Shown: piece after piece, positions 27,641 through 34,543 of the stretch
How positions within the stretch are numbered: the first letter of the stretch is position 1
Layout: each line of letters opens with the position of its first letter
Origin: JAUYMM01 sp049301455
GTDB taxonomy: Bacteria > Patescibacteriota > Microgenomatia > UBA8517
Length of the DNA: 34,543 nucleotides
Reading direction: 5' to 3'
Assembly: GCA_049301455.1 (NCBI GenBank)
Contig: JBAQKY010000021.1
Coordinates: forward strand, 1-34,543
Program-made: the position numbers and the translations under genes
Notes under the pieces: model-generated
Told to the model about the DNA's origin: nothing
The model's database searches: none
What the model saw: only the letters and a program-made list of their open reading frames with translations

Positions 27641-27819
27641 CAGCTTTCCTCAAATAGTTTTATCTCAATTTAATTTTTTAGTTGCTTTTGGTGCGTTTAC
27701 TGTTATTAACAAGATATCCACATTTTTTTATTCAAATAAATTATCCCATAATTTCGGGCTAATACAAATATAGTAGACTATAGGAAAGGATAAGACGACA
27801 GCTGTAACTGTTATAGGGT

Positions 27820-27849
27820 TTGACAAATAGGGAAAAGAAGTAATATACT
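27820..27849 (+). promoter_or_regulatory. Strong promoter of the structured RNA
   Basis: Perfect TTGACA (27820-27825), 18-nt spacer, TATACT (27844-27849). No ORF follows before 28332. The remaining gap 27641-27819 shows nothing I recognise apart from AT-rich sequence. Confidence 0.72.
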
Positions 27850-27855
27850 GTGACT

Positions 27856-28146
27856 AGTTTTGAAATTGCACTTTTAGGAAGCAAAAAGAGCATCGTTACC
27901 GCTGGGTTACCTCTTCAATGTAAATTGAAGAAAACTCACCACGAGTAGAGATGCTCTTAATGTAATTAACTTGTCTTAAGGACAGGATAAAACCTAACTA
28001 TGTAAGACAAATCAAGTTAAGACTAGTTTGTAATTTTTATCTTGTCAATAGTGTTTTTGTCAAAAAAGGACTTGTTGATCTTGGGGAAGGGTGGTGAGCA
28101 GGGCAGGTTTACTACCCTTTCCTAAGGCAAATGGGTCCTTTTTCAT
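27856..28146 (+). ncRNA. Candidate structured non-coding RNA, about 290 nt, family not recognised
   Basis: Bounded by a strong promoter and a terminator. Helix A: AAGAGCATC (27886-27894) with GATGCTCTT (27950-27958), enclosing a TGGGTT/AACTCA pairing and the perfect hairpin CTTCAAT/ATTGAAG. Helix B: TAACTTG (27967-27973) with CAAGTTA (28013-28019), and inside it TCTTA/TAAGA. Helix C: AAAAGGAC (28064-28071) with GTCCTTTT (28135-28142), enclosing GGAAGGGTGGT (28085-28095) and ACTACCCTTTCC (28111-28122). The outer stem ends in a T-run and can act as terminator. A near-repeat GACTAGTTTTG/GACTAGTTTG (27852-27862, 28021-28030) flanks helices A and B. I do not see the conserved blocks of RNase P RNA, tmRNA, SRP RNA or known riboswitches. 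Confidence 0.6.
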
Positions 28147-28275
28147 TTAAGTGAGTCCACAATACTTGTTTTTCAGTAACTATTCGAATTTTTCTTCACA
28201 TATTTAATTCACAAATTCTGATTTGCAGAATATCCTGTAGTTAAACTAAATTGAGACTTATAGTATGGCTTGTGT

Positions 28276-28303
28276 TTGCAATATCTCGATTTAGGACTAT
28301 AAT
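28276..28303 (+). promoter_or_regulatory. Promoter of the LPxTG protein-sortase pair
   Basis: TTGCAA (28276-28281), 16-nt spacer, TATAAT (28298-28303), 28 nt before the ATG. It lies after the structured RNA's terminator, so the two are probably separate units. Confidence 0.6.
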
Positions 28304-28331
28304 GAACTTCTGCCGTTAACTAAGTGAGAAC

Positions 28332-29363
28332 ATGATTAGAATTAACGACAAACGATTTTTAGTATTAGGATTAACTATTGTAATAGCTTCAGTTTTTTTG
28401 GGAACTTTTTTTGCTTCAAGGTATAAAACACTTAATGTTGGTGCAGTAGTTAAATCGGGGAATGCTTGTTACGATAAATGTCGTATTGAAAACGGAAGGG
28501 AGTATTGTAACAGTGATTGTGGTACAGATATTAATTATTTAGGAGGAAATAATAATGGTGATGGTATAAATGATCAGTCTGGTTGTGGACCAAATGAAAT
28601 AAGGTGTAGTGTCACTAATCAAAAAGGTGAAGGGGTTTCAATTTGTGCACCTAATTCAGCAACAAGCTGTAACGAGGCAGCAATTGATCAAGGAATATCT
28701 GTCATGGTTGGGAGCGGTGGAATAGGAAGTGGAGGCTATCTTTGTAGAGAGGGCCAGGGTAGAGATTACAACTACATTCCTGGTAATCCATTAGGTTGCG
28801 TTTTAGCTAATTCAATTCAAAACTTGGGTCAGGGAAAACCGCCATCTTGTTTTTGTGGGACTATTCAAATAGACGGTGGAGATTACGCTGGCACATATAA
28901 AAGTACTTGTGGTTGTGGTAATAACGATCAGGAACCAAATCCAACACCAAATCCTACTCCAACAGTGACTCCTACAACAACACCTATAAATACACCAACA
29001 TCAACACCAACGCCAACAACAACTCCTACAAACAGTCCGACTCCAACAAATACGCCAATTCCTACACCAACACCAACAGGTGTACCAAACTCCTGTAATG
29101 GAACTTGTGGAAGTAACACAAATTGCCAAGGTGGTTTATTCTGTCTTTTGGGAAGTGGTCAAACATCAGGATATTGTAGGAATCCAGAATGTGCTCAAGA
29201 ATCAGACTGTAATTGTAAATCAACATCAACTCCGCCTGCAGTTTTAGGTCAAACTGCTCCACCAGCACTTCCAAAAACAGGTGGTAGTGTTGTCTCACAG
29301 ATAAGTTTGGTTGGATTAGCAGTTCTTGGATTTTATCTATTCAGAAAATTTAGGTTAAACTAA
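28332..29363 (+). CDS. Secreted Cys-rich protein with Pro/Thr linker and LPKTG sorting signal
   Basis: A 343-residue exported protein: N-terminal signal/anchor (about 8-27), a Cys- and Gly/Asn-rich domain (about 45-198) with more than ten Cys, a Pro/Thr-rich low-complexity linker (about 200-250), a second Cys-rich segment (about 253-290), and a complete sorting signal: L313-P-K-T-G317, hydrophobic helix and basic RKFR end. This is a textbook sortase substrate. Its stop overlaps the sortase start by 1 nt, so the pair is coupled. What it binds is unknown; the Cys count calls for disulfide formation outside the cell. Confidence 0.88.
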   Translation: MIRINDKRFLVLGLTIVIASVFLGTFFASRYKTLNVGAVVKSGNACYDKCRIENGREYCNSDCGTDINYLGGNNNGDGINDQSGCGPNEIRCSVTNQKGEGVSICAPNSATSCNEAAIDQGISVMVGSGGIGSGGYLCREGQGRDYNYIPGNPLGCVLANSIQNLGQGKPPSCFCGTIQIDGGDYAGTYKSTCGCGNNDQEPNPTPNPTPTVTPTTTPINTPTSTPTPTTTPTNSPTPTNTPIPTPTPTGVPNSCNGTCGSNTNCQGGLFCLLGSGQTSGYCRNPECAQESDCNCKSTSTPPAVLGQTAPPALPKTGGSVVSQISLVGLAVLGFYLFRKFRLN

Positions 29364-30034
29364 TGGCTCCTATAGGAATAATTTATCAAGCAGGTGGTAT
29401 AGATCAAAAAAGAAATTATCATCAGACAAATTACCATCGTATTTTACGAATTTTAGGTGGAGGATTAATAGGTTTTGTTGTGATTACATTGTCTTTTAAT
29501 TTATATTTTGTTATTCGTGATGAAGCTAGCTTTAAACTTGATGGTCCATATAAAATTGGGTTTAGAGATTTATTAGCCACACAGGCTATTGATCTTGGTT
29601 TGGATCCATATTTTTCACTATATGTACCTAAAATTAAAGCTAGGGCGTCAGTTATCCCTAATGTTGATGCTGGAAAGTATAGCGCTTATTCCACAGCACT
29701 TAAAAAAGGTGTTGCTCATGCTGCAGGTACAAATTTTCCAGGTCAAGGTAAACTTGTTTATCTTTTTTCTCATTCAACTGATAGCGCCTTTAATTTTGCA
29801 AGATATAACGCAGTATTTTTCCTTCTAAGAAAAGTAGAAAAGGGAGATAGAATATTGGTTTATTTTCTAAATAAAGAATATAAATATGTAGTTACTGAAA
29901 AAGTTGTAGTTGATGCAACTGATAACTCTTGGATGATTGATAAAAATGAGGGTGAATATTTAGTACTTCAAACATGTGATCCACCAGGGACATCGCTTAG
30001 AAGATTGGTTGTTGTTGCAAGACCTGTTAATTAA
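29363..30034 (+). CDS. Sortase
   Basis: A 223-residue transpeptidase with an N-terminal membrane anchor (about 31-50) and a sortase beta-barrel. Catalytic residues: H137 (LFSHST), C205 (LQTCDPPGTS) and R213 or R214. The TCDPPGTSLRR ending resembles class D/E or B-like sortases. It cleaves LPxTG substrates between Thr and Gly and links them to the wall or to another protein. The gene directly before it is an LPKTG protein, so this is probably a dedicated enzyme. Start ATG overlaps the previous stop (TAATG). Confidence 0.92.
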   Translation: MAPIGIIYQAGGIDQKRNYHQTNYHRILRILGGGLIGFVVITLSFNLYFVIRDEASFKLDGPYKIGFRDLLATQAIDLGLDPYFSLYVPKIKARASVIPNVDAGKYSAYSTALKKGVAHAAGTNFPGQGKLVYLFSHSTDSAFNFARYNAVFFLLRKVEKGDRILVYFLNKEYKYVVTEKVVVDATDNSWMIDKNEGEYLVLQTCDPPGTSLRRLVVVARPVN

Positions 30035-30042
30035 GTTTAATC

Positions 30043-30070
30043 CTTGACAGAGATGTTTGGGGCAGTATAA
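30043..30070 (+). promoter_or_regulatory. Promoter of rho
   Basis: Perfect TTGACA (30043-30048), 16-nt spacer, perfect TATAAT (30065-30070). A leader of about 43 nt without a clear Shine-Dalgarno sequence follows. Confidence 0.78.
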
Positions 30071-30120
30071 TCAAAGAAGATAAGTAAATTTTAGCTTCGG
30101 CCCAAGTTATTTTTCAATTC

Positions 30121-31374
30121 ATGCAAAACGACGAACCAGAGAAAATAAATACAGCATCAGATTTTGTTGGACAACCTTCAAAGCAAGATGATAGACCTTC
30201 ATATAACCGTGATATGAGGCGTATTCCTGATGCAGATTTACCAACAGAATATGTAGAAGGTATTTTGGACATTGCCCATGAAGGCTCAGGTTTATTGCGT
30301 CCAAAAAATTTCGCACCTTCTGCAAATGATGTTTATATTAGTAGCTCACAAATTAGAAGATTTAATTTAAGGTTGGGAGACAAAGTGGGTGGTCAAGCAA
30401 GAAGACCAAAAGAAAATGAAAGATATTGGGGACTTTTAAAACTTGAAAAAATTAATGACGAGGATTCAGAAAGCTTTTTAACCAAAACCAGAATTAATTT
30501 TGATGAAATGATGGTTATTTACCCTGATGAGCAACTTAAACTTTCAACGGCAGAGGATATTTTAACCACCAGAATGGTTGACTTAGTAGCTCCTGTAGGT
30601 TTTGGACAAAGAGCATTAGTTGTTGCTCCACCAAAGGCAGGAAAAACATGGCTTGTTAAGGACATGATTACTGGTATTGCAGAAAACTACAAAGAAAGAG
30701 TTCATTTAATGGCTGTTTTGATTGGAGAAAGACCAGAAGAAGTAACAGATATACTTCGTCATTTACAAAAAGTAACTGATGGAAAAGGTGAAATGGGAGC
30801 ATCTAACTTTGATGAAGCTCCACAAGATCAAACAAGAGTTGGAGAATTAGCACTAGAAAGAGCAAAAAGACTTGTTGAAGAGGGAAGAGACGTCGTACTT
30901 CTTTTAGATTCTATTACTAGAATGGCTAGAGCATATAACCTTGCACTTCCAACATCTGGAAGAACTTTAACTGGTGGTTTTGACCCAGTAGCTTTGTATC
31001 CTGCCAAGAAATTCTTTGGAGCAGCAAGAAAGATTGAAGGTGCAGGAAGTTTAACTATCATTGGAACATGTTTAATTGAAACAGGATCTAGGATGGATGA
31101 TTTGGTATATGAAGAGTTCAAAGGTACAGGAAACATGGAGCTTCATTTAACCAGAAAGCTTGCAGAAAAGAGAATTTTCCCAGCAATTGATGTTAGTAAG
31201 TCAGGCACAAGACAGGATGAATTATTGTTTGGAAGAGAAAAATTAACAAAGGTAAATACGTTAAGACGTATGATTGACATGATCTCAGAGGATGAAAGAA
31301 CAGAAACACTACTTGGAAAACTTGGAAAAACAAAAGATAACGATACCTTCCTAGATACCCTCAAAACAGCTTAG
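30121..31374 (+). CDS. rho: Transcription termination factor Rho
   Basis: A 417-residue hexameric RNA-dependent ATPase. A cold-shock-type primary RNA-binding domain (about 40-125) is followed by the RecA-like motor with Walker A APPKAGKTW (169-177), LLLDSITRMARAYN (Walker B region) and the Rho-typical GGFDPVALYPAKKFFGAARKI (split over about 282-302). No large N-terminal insertion is present. The first 35 residues are a polar tail. It has its own near-consensus promoter. Rho often autoregulates by attenuation in its leader; nothing specific is visible here. Confidence 0.97.
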   Translation: MQNDEPEKINTASDFVGQPSKQDDRPSYNRDMRRIPDADLPTEYVEGILDIAHEGSGLLRPKNFAPSANDVYISSSQIRRFNLRLGDKVGGQARRPKENERYWGLLKLEKINDEDSESFLTKTRINFDEMMVIYPDEQLKLSTAEDILTTRMVDLVAPVGFGQRALVVAPPKAGKTWLVKDMITGIAENYKERVHLMAVLIGERPEEVTDILRHLQKVTDGKGEMGASNFDEAPQDQTRVGELALERAKRLVEEGRDVVLLLDSITRMARAYNLALPTSGRTLTGGFDPVALYPAKKFFGAARKIEGAGSLTIIGTCLIETGSRMDDLVYEEFKGTGNMELHLTRKLAEKRIFPAIDVSKSGTRQDELLFGREKLTKVNTLRRMIDMISEDERTETLLGKLGKTKDNDTFLDTLKTA

Positions 31375-31431
31375 TAATTTAGTCCATATCTGCTATACTA
31401 ACTTCCGCTACTATGTAATCCAATTAAAATT

Positions 31432-32514
31432 ATGGAAGAAATACTAAATTTTACAGAAGAGTTAAAACTATTTTTTACAGATCTAGGTTTTTACCTAACT
31501 AAAAAACTTCACTTTTCATTTTTACGCTTTGAAGAGGGGAAGGGTGCATTTGTAAGCACTCTTTATAAACAACGAGGTAAAATGGCCAGAAAGTTAATTC
31601 ATACTGGTATGGCAGGTTTGGCTGGTGCTGGAATGATGATTGCACCAGTTATTGCCCAAGAATTTCCCGGTAGATCTGTTAATCCTTGGGAAGTTGAGTC
31701 AAATCCACAAGTACTATCAGCAACTACTGAATCAGGTGCAATTGAAACATTAGTTTCTGAAAAAGTCAGAGATGGTGTTAAAGAATACATAGTTGAAGAA
31801 GGTGACACGGTTGCCTCAATTGCCAAAAAGTTTGGAGTTGACGTTGAAACTGTCAGATGGGAGAACAATTTAACTGGGGATAAGATAAAACAAGGTCAGA
31901 CACTAAAAATACTCCCTGTTACCGGAATTGCCCATAAAGTAGCCAAAGGTGATACTGTCTATTCTATTGCAAAAAAGTATGATTCCTCAGCTCAGGCAGT
32001 TGTAGACTTTCCATTTAACACATTTAGTAATGATGAAACATTTGAACTAGCAATTGGTCAAACCGTCATAGTTCCTGATGGTGTAAAACCTGCTGAAACT
32101 GTTGCAGCTCCTAGAATTAGACAATTAACACCTGATGCTGGATCTGTTGTTGCTTCAGGTAGCTTTGCTTGGCCAACTGCAGGAACAATTTCACAAGGAT
32201 ATGCGTGGTACCATCCTGCAATTGACGTTGCCAATCGTGCTGCTCCAAATGTTTTAGCAGCAGATGCTGGTAGGGTTACATACGCAGCTTGTTTGACATA
32301 TGGATACGGATGTCACGTTAAAGTCGATCATGGTAATGGCTACACAACTTTATATGCCCATTTCCAACAGATATATGTAACAGTTGGCCAAAGTGTTGGA
32401 CGTGGATCCGCTCTTGGTAAAATGGGATCAACTGGTAGGTCAACAGGTATTCATCTTCATTTTGAAGTTGCTAAAAATGGTGCAAAAATCAACCCATTGA
32501 CCGTCTTGAGGTAA
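31432..32514 (+). CDS. LysM / M23 peptidase (murein endopeptidase)
   Basis: A 360-residue protein. Two LysM repeats (about 118-162 and 166-215) bind peptidoglycan. The C-terminal M23 (LytM-type) domain carries H261 and D265 (HPAID), H310 (LYAH) and H341/H343 (HLHFEV), so the zinc site is complete and an active enzyme is expected. An unusual 50-residue charged N-terminal extension precedes the hydrophobic signal-like segment (about 57-76); translation from ATG 31582 (MARKLIHTG) would give a normal signal peptide and may be the real start. It probably remodels cell-wall peptides. Confidence 0.92.
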   Translation: MEEILNFTEELKLFFTDLGFYLTKKLHFSFLRFEEGKGAFVSTLYKQRGKMARKLIHTGMAGLAGAGMMIAPVIAQEFPGRSVNPWEVESNPQVLSATTESGAIETLVSEKVRDGVKEYIVEEGDTVASIAKKFGVDVETVRWENNLTGDKIKQGQTLKILPVTGIAHKVAKGDTVYSIAKKYDSSAQAVVDFPFNTFSNDETFELAIGQTVIVPDGVKPAETVAAPRIRQLTPDAGSVVASGSFAWPTAGTISQGYAWYHPAIDVANRAAPNVLAADAGRVTYAACLTYGYGCHVKVDHGNGYTTLYAHFQQIYVTVGQSVGRGSALGKMGSTGRSTGIHLHFEVAKNGAKINPLTVLR

Positions 32515-32533
32515 ATTAATATATAATTTACAA

Positions 32534-33868
32534 ATGAATAACAGCTTCAAATTTAAAAATATACTTTTCCTTTTAATAATTGTTGTTTCTGTTCCAGTTT
32601 CACTAATTTTGCTTAATCAAAAAACTAACTTCTTTAATCGTGCATCAGGAACAAACGCAAATTTAATTGTTGATGCTACCGATTTTAAAGGTGGAAAAAA
32701 TGAGTCTTGGAGATACTTGGCCCAGGGAGGAGAGGAAAAAGGTAGGCAACTACTTCCTGTTTTAGACCAAGTTAGAAACCTAAAACCTAAATATATAAGG
32801 ATCGATCATGTTTTTGATTATTATACTGCTGATGAACTTGACCAAGTTGTAAAAGATATTGTGACAACAGGTGCAAAGCCATTTATTGCACTCTCCTACA
32901 TGCCTGTAAATTTGTCAAAGGATGGTGATGTAACTAGTTTGCCAAATGATTGGCAGGCTTGGGAGAATTTGGTTCAGTCAACAGTTGAAAGAATAAGTGG
33001 TAGAAGCGGTTTAAATATTGATGGTGTCTATTATGAAGTATGGAATGAACCTGATTTGTTTGGAAAATTTAAATATAGTGGAAATAAAAATTATATAGAA
33101 CTTTATTCACATACAGTAACAGGTGCAAATAGGGCAAATAATGTAAATAGTTTTAAAATTGGTGGTCCTGCCACAACAGGTTTCTATGATAACTGGCTAA
33201 ACGCCATGATTGCCTTTAGCCAACAAAATGGAGTTAGATTGGATTTTTTAAGTTGGCATAAATATTCTAAAAATCTAGCAGATTTTGAAGAAGATTTGGA
33301 CAAAGCCAGTCACTTTGAAGGTTATGAAACAATAATTACTGAGTTGGGTCCAAATAGTGAAAACGACAAAGTATATGATGAATATTTTGGTGGAATCCAT
33401 TTAATAGCAACTACTGCATTAATGGAAGGTAAAATAGATAAAATTTTTAATTTTGAAATTAAAGATGGAGTTGGCAAAGAAAAATATTGGGGTAGATGGG
33501 GAATGCTAACACATGAGAAATGGGGTACACCTGAAATTAAGCCTAGATATCAGGCTTTTCAGTTTTTAAATAATATGATTGGATCGACTCCAATAAACGT
33601 TACAGGTCAAGGGTCGTGGGTTAAATCTTTTGCTAAAAGAAATGATCAAAAGATACAGATTTTAATTGTTAATTATGATCACTATGGTACACATTCAGAA
33701 GCTGTTCCTTTAAAAGTCGTTAATTTGCCCTCAAATACATTTAATTTAAAAAGAATTGATTTTAATGGTTCGATAAGTACTGAAAGGATAGAATTGCCAA
33801 CAAACACTTGGGAAACAACATTATTTTTTAAATCTAACACAGCTTCAATTTTAGAACTTTCTAATTAA
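32534..33868 (+). CDS. Membrane-anchored glycoside hydrolase, GH39-like (clan A)
   Basis: A 444-residue exported enzyme with an N-terminal anchor (about 9-27). A TIM-barrel domain holds the acid/base E172 in VWNEPD and the nucleophile E270 in IITELGP; the spacing and motifs fit clan GH-A, closest in look to GH39 beta-xylosidase-like proteins. SWHKY (about 240-244) supplies a substrate-binding His. A beta-sandwich-like C-terminal domain (about 350-444) follows. Substrate unknown. It starts 19 nt after the M23 gene, so both may be transcribed together as a cell-envelope unit. Confidence 0.82.
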   Translation: MNNSFKFKNILFLLIIVVSVPVSLILLNQKTNFFNRASGTNANLIVDATDFKGGKNESWRYLAQGGEEKGRQLLPVLDQVRNLKPKYIRIDHVFDYYTADELDQVVKDIVTTGAKPFIALSYMPVNLSKDGDVTSLPNDWQAWENLVQSTVERISGRSGLNIDGVYYEVWNEPDLFGKFKYSGNKNYIELYSHTVTGANRANNVNSFKIGGPATTGFYDNWLNAMIAFSQQNGVRLDFLSWHKYSKNLADFEEDLDKASHFEGYETIITELGPNSENDKVYDEYFGGIHLIATTALMEGKIDKIFNFEIKDGVGKEKYWGRWGMLTHEKWGTPEIKPRYQAFQFLNNMIGSTPINVTGQGSWVKSFAKRNDQKIQILIVNYDHYGTHSEAVPLKVVNLPSNTFNLKRIDFNGSISTERIELPTNTWETTLFFKSNTASILELSN

Positions 33869-33871
33869 ATA

Positions 33872-33900
33872 TTGACATAGCTTTAAAATAAATACATACT
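33872..33900 (+). promoter_or_regulatory. Putative promoter of the SIMPL gene
   Basis: TTGACA (33872-33877), 17-nt spacer, CATACT (33895-33900). The ATG is only 9 nt further, so the transcript would be nearly leaderless. Confidence 0.45.
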
Positions 33901-33908
33901 TTATATAT

Positions 33909-34543
33909 ATGGAATCTGCCTTTATTCCTTGGAAAAAGTATTTGGGTTATTCACTTGCCGTTTTACTTCTTATCTTTGCATATTCTTGGATAATGTCACC
34001 TTTGGTAATTACGGTAACAGGAGTGGGAGAAGTTTCAGCCCCAGCTGAAAATGCAGTTTTAACTTTTTCACTTGCATCTAGTAGAGATAATCCAAATGAT
34101 GCAGTAGCTGAAGTTAAAAATTTAGTTACAAAGGTAAAAGATTCACTTAAAAACTTTGGAGTTGGGGATTCTGATGTTTATGAATCGCAAGTGACTGTTG
34201 TTCCTGCAGGGGCTGTTGTTTCAGGTGCTACAGGTTTTCAAGCAACTGTTAGTATGGGTTTAAAAGTAAACTCAATTACAAGTCTTGATTCATTAACAGC
34301 CTCTCTTTATGGAATGGGAGCTCAAGTTGTATCACAACCACAACTATCTGTGGGTGATAGTAAAAAACTTGAAAATGATGCATATGCATTGGCTTTAAAA
34401 GATGCAAAGTCAAAGGCAAATACTACAGCCTTAAAAAACTGGAAGTTAATTAAAAAGATTGTGTTAATACAAGAATCACAAACCCCCGTAACTACAACAG
34501 TTACAAAACAAGCAAGTGATATAGATTCTGCAGAGTTAGATGT
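33909..34543 (+). CDS. SIMPL-domain (DUF541) protein, 3'-truncated by the window edge
   Basis: 211 codons visible, open to the end of the window. An N-terminal membrane segment (about 13-30) leads into ITVTGVGEVSAPAENAVLTFSL, the typical opening of SIMPL/DUF541 domains, and the later DAYALALKDAKSKANTTA helix also fits. These are exported proteins of unclear role, some linked to oxidative stress. The protein's end is not in the window. Confidence 0.85.
   Translation, partial: MESAFIPWKKYLGYSLAVLLLIFAYSWIMSPLVITVTGVGEVSAPAENAVLTFSLASSRDNPNDAVAEVKNLVTKVKDSLKNFGVGDSDVYESQVTVVPAGAVVSGATGFQATVSMGLKVNSITSLDSLTASLYGMGAQVVSQPQLSVGDSKKLENDAYALALKDAKSKANTTALKNWKLIKKIVLIQESQTPVTTTVTKQASDIDSAELD

Noticed and set aside
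27856..28146. RNase P RNA, tmRNA or SRP RNA as identity of the structured RNA
   Set aside because: I could not find the GAGGAAAGTCC block of RNase P, a tRNA-like end with TTCGA for tmRNA, or the GGAAGGAAGCA-type SRP tetraloop region. A very diverged form cannot be fully excluded.
28928..29119. Tandem-repeat or CRISPR-like pattern in the Pro/Thr codons
   Set aside because: It is a low-complexity coding repeat (Thr-Pro units) in a surface protein. There are no spacers or palindromic repeats, and no cas genes are in the window.

Overview
The window is AT-rich, gene-dense bacterial chromosome with small proteins, 1-4 nt gene overlaps, mostly CCA-less tRNA genes and no sign of UGA recoding. The 16S rRNA has the variant ATTAGAGACCCCTGTAGTCC at the usual 806R primer site and other primer-site changes that I associate with Candidate Phyla Radiation (Patescibacteria) lineages, especially Microgenomates (OP11). 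An intron in 23S rRNA, very small accessory proteins, a sortase with its LPxTG substrate and many Pro/Thr-rich anchored proteins all suit that group. The assignment is an inference from recalled features; no search was run.

Layout. (1) 1-8015: housekeeping and small accessory genes: partial thioredoxin reductase, HAD phosphatase, a small (p)ppGpp-hydrolase-like HD protein, a DsbA-like thiol oxidoreductase, a second HD protein, two Nudix hydrolases, a SpoU methyltransferase, an RRM protein, two tiny CxxC proteins, LapA-like, DUF4112-like, ASCH-like and small membrane proteins. (2) 8020-8310: minus-strand tRNA cluster Lys-Glu-Gln with a 20-nt tRNA-Gln fragment, divergent from an HTH/homing-endonuclease-like gene. 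(3) 9133-14010: two anchored proteins, an alpha/beta hydrolase, DedA, a GT-C glycosyltransferase-like protein, an HExxH protein and an unknown gene.

(4) 13999-24410 is the rRNA region. 16S (14352-15828) has its own promoter, boxA, processing stem and an intrinsic terminator straight after it. About 5 kb separates it from 23S, filled by a secreted FAD-dependent oxidoreductase, a decayed fragment resembling the N-terminus of a HerA/VirB4-like ATPase, tRNA-Ile(GAT) and a possible papain-like protein. A second consensus promoter, a leader with an 18-codon ORF and a terminator precede tRNA-Ala(TGC), 23S and 5S. The 23S gene is split in its peptidyl-transferase region by a 381-nt group I intron without an ORF, for which P1 and P3-P9 can all be drawn. 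Two extra copies of the 5S 3' end follow the 5S gene.

(5) 24611-34543: S1-domain protein, RadA, a strong promoter driving an unrecognised ~290-nt structured RNA, an LPxTG protein followed directly by a sortase, Rho, a LysM/M23 endopeptidase, a GH39-like glycoside hydrolase and a partial SIMPL-domain protein. Together these look like a cell-surface/cell-wall module around Rho.

The best candidates for something undescribed are the structured RNA at 27856-28146, the attenuator-like leader before 23S, the intron within the peptidyl-transferase centre, and the gene cargo that splits the rRNA locus into separately transcribed units.
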